Positions 1-5,167 of a stretch of DNA of 5,167 bases are shown here, one piece after another. The DNA is from Aliarcobacter sp. (lineage in GTDB: Bacteria > Campylobacterota > Campylobacteria > Campylobacterales > Arcobacteraceae): positions 1 to 5,167 of the forward strand of contig JAGOHQ010000075.1 in NCBI GenBank assembly GCA_017996075.1, read 5' to 3'. The position numbers and the translations under genes were made by a program. Numbering within the stretch: position 1 is the stretch's first letter; each line of letters starts with the position of its first letter. The notes under the pieces were generated by a model. The model was not told where the DNA came from. It saw nothing but the letters and a program-made list of their open reading frames with translations, and ran no database searches.

Positions 1-826
1 ATTAACATCTGTTTTAGTTGACTCAAGACTAAAAACAAATCATAATTCAAAAAAAGAGTTAATCGCTCAAGGTATTGGAAATACTATGTGCTCATTTTTT
101 GGTGCAATTCCAGGAGCAGGTGCAACTATGCGAACGGTTGTAAATATGAAAAATGGAGCGACAACTAGAATTTCTGGGCTTACTCATGCTATTGTATTAC
201 TTATTATAGCGCTATTTTTAGCTCCAATTGCTTCAAAAATTCCTTTGGCACTTCTAGCTGGAATTCTTATAAAAGTTGGGTTTGATATTTTAGATTATAG
301 ATTTTTACAAATTATACGAAAAGTATCAAAAGATGATTTACTTATTATGATAACAGTTTTTTTACTAACAGTTTTTGTAGATTTAATAATTGCTGTTTCT
401 GCTGGAGTTTTTATCTCATCATTTATGGCTGTTTATCAAATATCAAAAAATATAAAAATGAAGCATTATAAACTTTTAATAGATAGTGAAAATATAGATA
501 TCATAAAAGTAAAAGGTGCTCTGTTTTTTGCAACAGCAATACTTCTTGAGAGAGTTCTAAACAAAGAAAAAAGCGAAAAAATGGTAATTGATTGCACAGA
601 AGTTAGTTATTTAGATATATCTGCTATATTTAAACTTGAAGATATTATAGAAAAATATCAAGAAAAAAATATTGAGATTGTTTTAGTTATAAAATATACT
701 CATAAAAGAAGATTGTTGAAAATAGGTAAAATTTTTAATAATATAAAGATATACAGAATATTAGAACATGCAAAAACACATATAAAAGAAGAGTTAAAGA
801 ATGAGCAAAATATATCTACTAAATGA
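1..826 (+). CDS. SulP-family anion permease, C-terminal part (5' truncated by window)
   Basis: This is an inner-membrane secondary anion transporter of the SulP/SLC26 family (sulfate, bicarbonate or dicarboxylate type; the substrate cannot be told from this part). The frame is open from base 2, and the residues before the first ATG at 86 already belong to the family (a DS-R--H-SKKELIAQGIGN stretch), so the ATG at 86 is internal and the true start lies upstream. Of 274 visible codons, the signature GAIPGAGATMRT is at visible residues 34-45. Hydrophobic helices follow at about 59-90 and 112-145, then a cytoplasmic STAS domain at about 160-255 with the typical MVIDCTEVSYLDISA strand-loop (bases 581-625), where an anti-sigma-antagonist-like fold is expected. 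Its last codons overlap the start of hemD by 26 nt, suggesting co-transcription. Family assignment is firm; the exact substrate is unknown. Confidence 0.93.
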   Translation, partial: LTSVLVDSRLKTNHNSKKELIAQGIGNTMCSFFGAIPGAGATMRTVVNMKNGATTRISGLTHAIVLLIIALFLAPIASKIPLALLAGILIKVGFDILDYRFLQIIRKVSKDDLLIMITVFLLTVFVDLIIAVSAGVFISSFMAVYQISKNIKMKHYKLLIDSENIDIIKVKGALFFATAILLERVLNKEKSEKMVIDCTEVSYLDISAIFKLEDIIEKYQEKNIEIVLVIKYTHKRRLLKIGKIFNNIKIYRILEHAKTHIKEELKNEQNISTK

Positions 827-1430
827 ACAAAAATTTGATGGTGTAGAAAATCTTGAAGTTTTTGAAATAGAGTATTTAAGATTTGATTTAGATTTAGAAA
901 AATATGATGCATTGGTTTTTACATCAAAAAATGCTATTTTTTCACTAGAAGAAAATGGTATAAATTGGAAAAGTACTCCATCTTATGTAATAGCTCCAAA
1001 AACAGCAGATATTGCAAAAAAATTTGGTGCAAATATAGCTTTTATTGGATTTAGTGGTCATGGAAATGATTTTGCAAATGAATTAATTCCATATTTAAAA
1101 AATAAAAAAACTTTGTATATAAGAGCATTAAAAACAGTATCAAATCTTACAAATATTTTAAAAGAAAACGGTATAGATATAGATGAAATAATATCATACA
1201 AAACATCTTGCAATAAGCAAGAAAGAAAAGCTTTAGATAAAAACTCCACAATTATTTTTACCTCTCCATCAAGTGTTGAATGCTTTTTTAAGAAATATAG
1301 CTGGGAAGATAGTTTTAAAGCAATAGCAATAGGTAAAACAACAGCTTTGTATCTTCCAAAAAACATAAAGTGTGAAATAAGTTCACTAACTAGTGTTGAA
1401 GAGTGCGTTAAACTAGCTTTAAAAAATTAG
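801..1430 (+). CDS. hemD: uroporphyrinogen-III synthase (HemD)
   Basis: HemD closes and isomerises hydroxymethylbilane to uroporphyrinogen III in the cytoplasm, the branch point for heme, siroheme and cobalamin. The 209-residue protein is a little shorter than typical HemD (about 240-260) but shows both halves of the bilobed fold. The first lobe has FTSKNA at 40-45 and IAPKTA at 64-69. The linker region has YIRAL at 106-110 and the SYKT segment at 132-135, which holds the tyrosine usually conserved near the active site. The second lobe has FTSPSSV at 153-159 and IAIGKTTA at 175-182. HemD is poorly conserved in sequence, so these motifs carry the call. The ATG at 801 gives the expected MSKIYLL beta-strand start; it lies inside the permease gene, with only a weak purine-rich stretch (about 786-793) as ribosome site, so translational coupling is likely. 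The stop at 1428-1430 is followed by the RNA/purD leader region. Confidence 0.9.
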   Translation: MSKIYLLNEQKFDGVENLEVFEIEYLRFDLDLEKYDALVFTSKNAIFSLEENGINWKSTPSYVIAPKTADIAKKFGANIAFIGFSGHGNDFANELIPYLKNKKTLYIRALKTVSNLTNILKENGIDIDEIISYKTSCNKQERKALDKNSTIIFTSPSSVECFFKKYSWEDSFKAIAIGKTTALYLPKNIKCEISSLTSVEECVKLALKN

Positions 1431-1435
1431 TTTAA

Positions 1436-1470
1436 TCACAATTTTAAATTTTTTTAGATAAAATCATCAA
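1436..1470 (+). promoter_or_regulatory. probable sigma-70 promoter of the purD-leader RNA
   Basis: Directly after hemD there is a run of alternating A/T tracts (T-rich at about 1449-1455) followed by TAAAAT at 1459-1464, a good -10 hexamer. The first base of the predicted RNA closing stem (1472) is about 7-8 bases further on, the expected distance to a transcription start near 1470-1472. No convincing -35 is visible. That fits Campylobacterota, where the housekeeping sigma factor relies on an extended -10 and periodic upstream T-stretches rather than a -35. This is inference from composition and spacing only. Confidence 0.6.
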
Positions 1471-1646
1471 TTCTAAGTAGTACGGGATTTCCATTACTTG
1501 CGGGTCCGATAATATTTTATTTTATACAAATTTGTAGTTTATACTGTGTGCAGCATCTCCTTTGGTTTTTGCTCCTAAAGTATTTCTCTTGTATATATAC
1601 TTGGCTTTTAGGGCCACCTTTATGGTTATCGGCTACTTGGATTTTT
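1471..1646 (+). ncRNA. ssrS: structured RNA upstream of purD: probable 6S RNA (SsrS) / 'purD RNA motif'
   Basis: 6S RNA mimics an open promoter and sequesters the sigma-70 RNA polymerase holoenzyme. The region folds into one long rod. The outer helix is 1472-1480 with 1633-1641 (9 pairs, one G-U). It continues on the 3' side without a gap into an inner helix, 1506-1513 with 1625-1632 (8 pairs, one G-U), leaving bases 1481-1505 as a 5' bulge. Beyond an AT-rich open middle, 1574-1579 pairs with 1607-1612, extended after a bulge by 1580-1583 with 1597-1600. A side hairpin pairs 1552-1555 with 1570-1573, and a small 3'-side hairpin 1614-1616 with 1623-1625, as in the 6S central bubble. Length (about 176 nt), closing stem, bubble and promoter fit 6S RNA. 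The location immediately before purD matches the purD RNA motif described in Epsilonproteobacteria, which I recall being equated with their 6S RNA. T5 at 1642-1646 may mark the 3' end. A cis-acting purD leader is the alternative. Fold was derived by hand. Confidence 0.68.
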
Positions 1647-1653
1647 AAAAATT

Positions 1654-1660
1654 AAAGGGA
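1654..1660 (+). promoter_or_regulatory. purD ribosome binding site
   Basis: AAAGGGA lies 6 bases before the ATG at 1667 and is the clearest Shine-Dalgarno match in the window. It fixes the purD start and lies just outside the predicted RNA fold (which ends near 1646). The fold as drawn therefore does not hide the site, which argues against a simple translational riboswitch. Confidence 0.7.
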
Positions 1661-1666
1661 AAAATA

Positions 1667-2938
1667 ATGAATATATTAATACTTGGAAGTGGTGGTAGAG
1701 AGTACTCTATTGGACTTGCACTAAAAAATGAAAAATCTCACAATTTATACTTTATGCCAGGAAATGGCGCAACTTCTGATTTAGGGAAAAATATTAATAT
1801 TACAGATTATGAAAAACTAGCAATTTTTGCAAAAGAAAATAGTATAGATTTAACAATTGTTGGACCAGAAGGTCCTCTTGTAGATGGTGTTGTTGATATA
1901 TTTAAGAAATACGAATTAACTATATTTGGACCTTCAAGACAAGCAGCTCAGCTTGAGGGATCAAAAGCTTATATGAAAAATATATTAAAAAAATATAATA
2001 TACCAACAGCAGCATTTATAGAAACATCAAATAAACAAGATGCTTATGATTTTATTGATGGCATGAAAAATCTTCCAATAGTTGTAAAAGCAGATGGTCT
2101 TTGTGGTGGAAAAGGTGTAATAATCGCTCAAAGTAAAGAAGAAGCTAAAAAAACAGTTGATGATATGCTAAATGGTGAAGCATTTGGCGAAGCTGGTGAA
2201 AAAGTTATTGTTGAAGAGTTTTTGGATGGTTATGAACTTTCTGTATTTGCAATTTGTGATGGTGAAAACTACAAAATACTTCCAGCTGCTCAAGATCACA
2301 AAAGAGTAGGAGATGGTGACACTGGACCAAATACTGGCGGAATGGGTGCTTATGCTCCAACTCCGCTTGTAAATGATGAAATTTATAAAAAACTTGAAGA
2401 TAGAGTAATTAAACCTACACTAAAAGGGATGCAAGAAGAAAATGCACCTTTTGAAGGTGTTTTATTCGTAGGAGTTATGGTTGTAAATGGTGAGCCAATA
2501 GTTCTTGAATATAATGTTAGATTTGGAGATCCTGAGTGTGAAATTTTGATGCCTTTAATTGAGTCAAAAGTTTCTGATTTATTCTACTATGGAGCAACAA
2601 AACAGCTTGATAAACTTGATATTAAAATTAAAAATAAATTTGCAGTTGGAGTTGTGATGGCTAGCAAAAACTATCCATATAGTGCATCTGCGCACTCTAT
2701 TATTGAGTTATCAAATATTGTAGATGAAGAGCTTTTGGAAAATAGTCATATATCTTTTGCAGGAGTTGAAAAAAAAGATGATGTTCTTTTGGCAACCGGT
2801 GGAAGAGTAGCTGTTTGTGTAGGACTTGGAGATACAGTTAAAGAAGCAAGAGATAGAGCTTATTTGCTTAGTTCTGAAATATCTTTTGATGGGAAAAAAT
2901 TTAGAAAAGATATTGCATATCAAGCTTTAAAGAACTAA
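1667..2938 (+). CDS. purD: phosphoribosylamine-glycine ligase (GAR synthetase, PurD)
   Basis: PurD joins 5-phosphoribosylamine and glycine using ATP to give GAR, the second step of de novo purine synthesis, in the cytosol. At 423 residues it has the normal full length. The N-terminal domain starts MNILILGSGGREYS (glycine-rich loop 7-10) with PGNGAT at 31-36 and VGPEGPLVDG at 65-74. The ATP-grasp domain begins about residue 100 and shows VVKADGLCGGKGV at 139-151 (ATP-binding lysine 141 and glycine-rich loop), AAQDHKR at 207-213, GDGDTGPNTGGMG at 215-227, and the metal/ATP-binding strand LEYNVRFGDPE at 280-290. A C-terminal subdomain follows. Small departures from the common consensus are Y13 where His is usual, C146-G147 where Ala-Ala is usual, and Y282 for Phe; all catalytic-type residues (E281, N283, R285, D288) are kept. 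The gene is preceded by a structured RNA and followed after 1 nt by an RDD gene. Confidence 0.97.
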   Translation: MNILILGSGGREYSIGLALKNEKSHNLYFMPGNGATSDLGKNINITDYEKLAIFAKENSIDLTIVGPEGPLVDGVVDIFKKYELTIFGPSRQAAQLEGSKAYMKNILKKYNIPTAAFIETSNKQDAYDFIDGMKNLPIVVKADGLCGGKGVIIAQSKEEAKKTVDDMLNGEAFGEAGEKVIVEEFLDGYELSVFAICDGENYKILPAAQDHKRVGDGDTGPNTGGMGAYAPTPLVNDEIYKKLEDRVIKPTLKGMQEENAPFEGVLFVGVMVVNGEPIVLEYNVRFGDPECEILMPLIESKVSDLFYYGATKQLDKLDIKIKNKFAVGVVMASKNYPYSASAHSIIELSNIVDEELLENSHISFAGVEKKDDVLLATGGRVAVCVGLGDTVKEARDRAYLLSSEISFDGKKFRKDIAYQALKN

Positions 2939-2939
2939 A

Positions 2940-3383
2940 ATGCAAGAGCAAAATAATACCTCAAACTTGCAGTTAGCAACTCTTAGAAGTAGGGCATTCG
3001 CTTTTGTAATTGATGATTTGATTGTAACATTACTAATTTGCCTTATTTATTGGAATAGTATAGTTGCTGTAAGTGATAGTCAAGAGGCTTTAATAAACTT
3101 AATGCAAACTACTTTTGTAGTACCTTTAATACTATTAAAGCTTATATATCATACTTTTTTTATTTGGTATTATGGACAAACTCTAGGTAAAAAAATAGTA
3201 AAAATAAGAGTAATAGATGCTAATTCTTGGGAAAGAGTTAGCTTTTTTTCATCTTTTTTGAGAAGTTTAGGAAGAGTTGTATCTGAAATGTTTTTTTACA
3301 TAGGATTTTTAATAGGATTTTTTACTGAAGGTAGAAGAACTTTTCACGATTTTACTGGTAAAACGTTGGTAGTAAATGCATAA
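2940..3383 (+). CDS. RDD-family integral membrane protein, function unknown
   Basis: This 147-residue inner-membrane protein belongs to the RDD family, named for conserved Arg and paired Asp residues. The motif is seen as R18 with D25-D26 in RAFAFVIDD at the start of the first helix. Three hydrophobic segments are visible: about 22-44, 55-78 and 110-130. Other family hallmarks are YYGQTLGKKIVKIRVID (77-93) between helices two and three, LGRVVSE (110-116), and the C-terminal RRTFHDFTGKTLV (132-144). The biochemical role is not established; some RDD proteins have been linked to ion transport or stress, but nothing here proves that. The ATG follows the purD stop by one base with only a weak AAAGA-like purine stretch before it, so translation is probably coupled to purD. 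The last 8 bases overlap the start of lptD, placing it in the purD-lptD transcript. Confidence 0.9.
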   Translation: MQEQNNTSNLQLATLRSRAFAFVIDDLIVTLLICLIYWNSIVAVSDSQEALINLMQTTFVVPLILLKLIYHTFFIWYYGQTLGKKIVKIRVIDANSWERVSFFSSFLRSLGRVVSEMFFYIGFLIGFFTEGRRTFHDFTGKTLVVNA

Positions 3384-5167
3384 AATAGTTGTTTCATTAG
3401 CTTTAGCTTCATTTTTAATTCAAGTAAATGCTCAAGAGTTAAATACGGAAAAATTACAACTTGTTGCAAAAGATGTTGATACGAAAAACAACATTATAAC
3501 TGCAACTGGTGATGTTGTTGCATATTCTCCAACATATTATTTAAGTTCTGACAAAATGATTTATGATAAAGACAAAGAGATTTTAGAACTTTTTGATAAT
3601 GTATTAATTATCAAAGATAATAAAATCCAAACTCAAAGTAACTATGCTTTTGTAGATATGAAAAATGATATTATAAATCAAGACCCAGTATTTTTAATGG
3701 ATAATACTTCAAATATTTGGTCAAACTCAAAAGAGGCAAATAAGGATAAAGATGTAATAACTCTTGAAAACTCTATTTTATCTTCTTGTGATTGTATTGA
3801 TCCAATTTGGAGTATTAGATCATCAAGTAGTGATTATGATACTGAAGCTATGTGGATGAATACTTATAACCCTAGACTTTATGTAAAAAATGTTCCTGTT
3901 TTTTATCTTCCATATTTTGGTTTTCCAACAGATACAACTAGACGAACAGGGCTTTTACTTCCAACTATGGGATATTCAAGTAGTGAAGGTTTTTTATATT
4001 CACAACCAATATTTATAGCTCCTGCTGATGATTATGATATTGAGTTAATTCCACAAATTAGAACACAAAGAGGATATGGAAGCTACGCAAATTTTAGATA
4101 CGCTGATAGTCCTGATAGTATGCTTAATGTAAAAACAGGATATTTTAAAGAGTTTGATAACTATAGAAGTAAAGAGCAACTTGAAAATAGCGAACATTAT
4201 GGTTTAGATATTGATTATGAGAGAAAAAATATTTTCGCAAAAAACAAAGAGCATCAAGATGGAGTTTTTACTTCTATTAGATACTTAAATGATATTGAAT
4301 ACATAACATTAAAAGAAGAAGATGATTATAATTTAGGAACTGATAAGAAAATAGAGTCTAAAGTAAACTATTTTTATAATACACCTGAATATTATGGTGG
4401 AGTTTATGGAAAATACTATGTAGATGCTTCACAAAAAACAAATGATAATACTTTACAAGAGTTACCACAAATTCAGCTTCACTCTTACAATAAAGAGCTG
4501 TTTTTAGAAAACCTTATATACTCTATAGATACAAAAGCACAAAATTTCACAAGAAAAGAGGGCTTAAACGCAAAAATCTATGATATAAATGTTCCTATTA
4601 GTTATACAAAAAATATTTTAGATGACTATATGTATGTAGGAGTTGAAAATAGAACTATTTTAACTCAATATGATTACAGTAACTCTTTATATAATAATTT
4701 AAGATACGAGGATGGAACTTTAATACAAAATAGGACCTCTTTTATTGTTGGAACAGACCTATTAAAACCATATAGTGACTATATTCATACTTTAAACTTA
4801 AACGCTAGTTATGATATTCCTGAAAATTTAAGAAAAGATGGAGATTTGTACAATATAACAGTAAAAGAGAATCAACCACTAAAATATAATGAATTAAGTG
4901 TTTTTCCAACTTTGCAAGAACAAAAAACAATAAAATTATCTTTAAACCAATCAATTTATGATAAAGATAATTTAAAACAGTTTATAAATCATAAAATGTC
5001 ACAATCTATTTTATATAATAGTTTCGATGAACCAAAATTCCAAGATTTAGATAACTATGTAAAGATAAATCATGATTATGGTTCATTATCTGGAAAAGTT
5101 GTTTATAATATGGATGATAACAAAGTTGTTGAAGGAAGTTTTGATAACTCATTAAGTTATGAAAATT
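3376..5167 (+). CDS. lptD: LPS-assembly protein LptD (OstA/Imp), N-terminal part (3' truncated by window)
   Basis: LptD is the outer-membrane beta-barrel that, with the lipoprotein LptE, inserts lipopolysaccharide into the outer leaflet. The frame is open from the ATG at 3376 to the window end (597 codons; no stop, so the C-terminus is missing). Residues 1-19 form a Sec signal peptide (MHKIVV, hydrophobic core, V-N-A before Q20-E21). Residues about 22-130 are an OstA/LptA-like beta-jellyroll (AKDVDTKNNIITATGDVV, then short repeating strands). Then come SSCDC at 136-140 with a W soon after, and the strongly conserved entry to the barrel: PVFYLPYFGFPTD about 174-186, RRTGLLLPTMGYS about 189-201, and QPIFIAPADDYDIELIPQIRTQRGYG about 211-235. 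The rest alternates charged and aromatic residues like barrel strands. The start overlaps the RDD gene by 8 nt (ATGCATAA) and is set by the signal peptide. No separate promoter gap is visible. Confidence 0.95.
   Translation, partial: MHKIVVSLALASFLIQVNAQELNTEKLQLVAKDVDTKNNIITATGDVVAYSPTYYLSSDKMIYDKDKEILELFDNVLIIKDNKIQTQSNYAFVDMKNDIINQDPVFLMDNTSNIWSNSKEANKDKDVITLENSILSSCDCIDPIWSIRSSSSDYDTEAMWMNTYNPRLYVKNVPVFYLPYFGFPTDTTRRTGLLLPTMGYSSSEGFLYSQPIFIAPADDYDIELIPQIRTQRGYGSYANFRYADSPDSMLNVKTGYFKEFDNYRSKEQLENSEHYGLDIDYERKNIFAKNKEHQDGVFTSIRYLNDIEYITLKEEDDYNLGTDKKIESKVNYFYNTPEYYGGVYGKYYVDASQKTNDNTLQELPQIQLHSYNKELFLENLIYSIDTKAQNFTRKEGLNAKIYDINVPISYTKNILDDYMYVGVENRTILTQYDYSNSLYNNLRYEDGTLIQNRTSFIVGTDLLKPYSDYIHTLNLNASYDIPENLRKDGDLYNITVKENQPLKYNELSVFPTLQEQKTIKLSLNQSIYDKDNLKQFINHKMSQSILYNSFDEPKFQDLDNYVKINHDYGSLSGKVVYNMDDNKVVEGSFDNSLSYEN

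Noticed and set aside
86..826. Permease CDS starting at the ATG at 86
   Set aside because: The frame is open upstream to base 2 and the upstream residues match SulP family sequence, so this ATG is internal and the gene is truncated by the window edge.
1058..1366. Minus-strand open frame opposite hemD (also 700-912 and 2711-2923 on the minus strand)
   Set aside because: These lie wholly or mostly opposite well-supported genes and encode low-complexity F/I/S/L-rich sequence typical of antisense frames in AT-rich DNA. No family features are seen.
1525..1536. Perfect 12-base palindrome TACAAATTTGTA, a possible operator in the purD leader
   Set aside because: It lies inside the predicted RNA, downstream of the promoter, in AT-rich sequence where short palindromes arise easily. 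No second copy or known regulator site supports it.
1591..1600. Palindrome GTATATATAC in the same region
   Set aside because: It is low-complexity AT alternation at the apical end of the predicted RNA hairpin and better explained as RNA loop/stem sequence.
1625..1646. Rho-independent terminator formed by the 3' half of the closing stem plus T5
   Set aside because: The stem partner is more than 100 nt upstream, so this is not a compact hairpin, and the T-run is only five long. It may mark the RNA 3' end or a processing point but is not listed as a terminator.
1471..1666. Purine riboswitch ahead of purD
   Set aside because: I see no three-way junction with the conserved purine-aptamer loops. 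The long rod with an open middle fits 6S RNA better, and the purD ribosome site is left free by the fold.

Overview
The window is AT-rich and densely packed, with every gene on the + strand. Its codon use favours A/T-ending codons (AAA, TTA, ATA, GAA), and promoter-like sequence is T-tracts followed by a TAAAAT-type -10. This composition, the gene order and the protein variants suggest Campylobacterota (former Epsilonproteobacteria), most likely an Arcobacter-like organism. That assignment is an inference from familiarity, not from a search.

Layout: (1) 1-826 is the C-terminal part of a SulP-family anion permease, with the last membrane helices and a STAS domain; its start lies upstream of the window. 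(2) 801-1430 is hemD (uroporphyrinogen-III synthase), which overlaps the permease end by 26 nt in another frame. (3) 1431-1666 is the only real intergenic region. It holds a probable promoter and a well-folded structured RNA (about 1471-1646) whose long two-part closing stem, open middle and small side hairpins resemble 6S RNA. It sits where Campylobacterota carry the conserved 'purD RNA motif'/6S RNA. (4) 1667-2938 is a complete purD. (5) 2940-3383 is a small RDD-family membrane protein. (6) From 3376 to the window end is the N-terminal 597 codons of lptD (LPS-assembly outer-membrane protein), starting inside the end of the RDD gene.

Functional picture: purD, the RDD gene and lptD are spaced by 1 nt and by an 8-nt overlap, so they almost certainly share a transcript. 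No promoter-sized gap precedes lptD, so its expression probably depends on transcription entering from the purD leader, unless a promoter lies within a coding region. The products do unrelated jobs: purine synthesis, an unknown membrane role and outer-membrane biogenesis. Such mixed housekeeping operons are common in this phylum. The most interesting element is the structured RNA ahead of purD. I saw no mobile element, CRISPR array, tRNA or rRNA, and no evidence of a novel defence or metabolic system.
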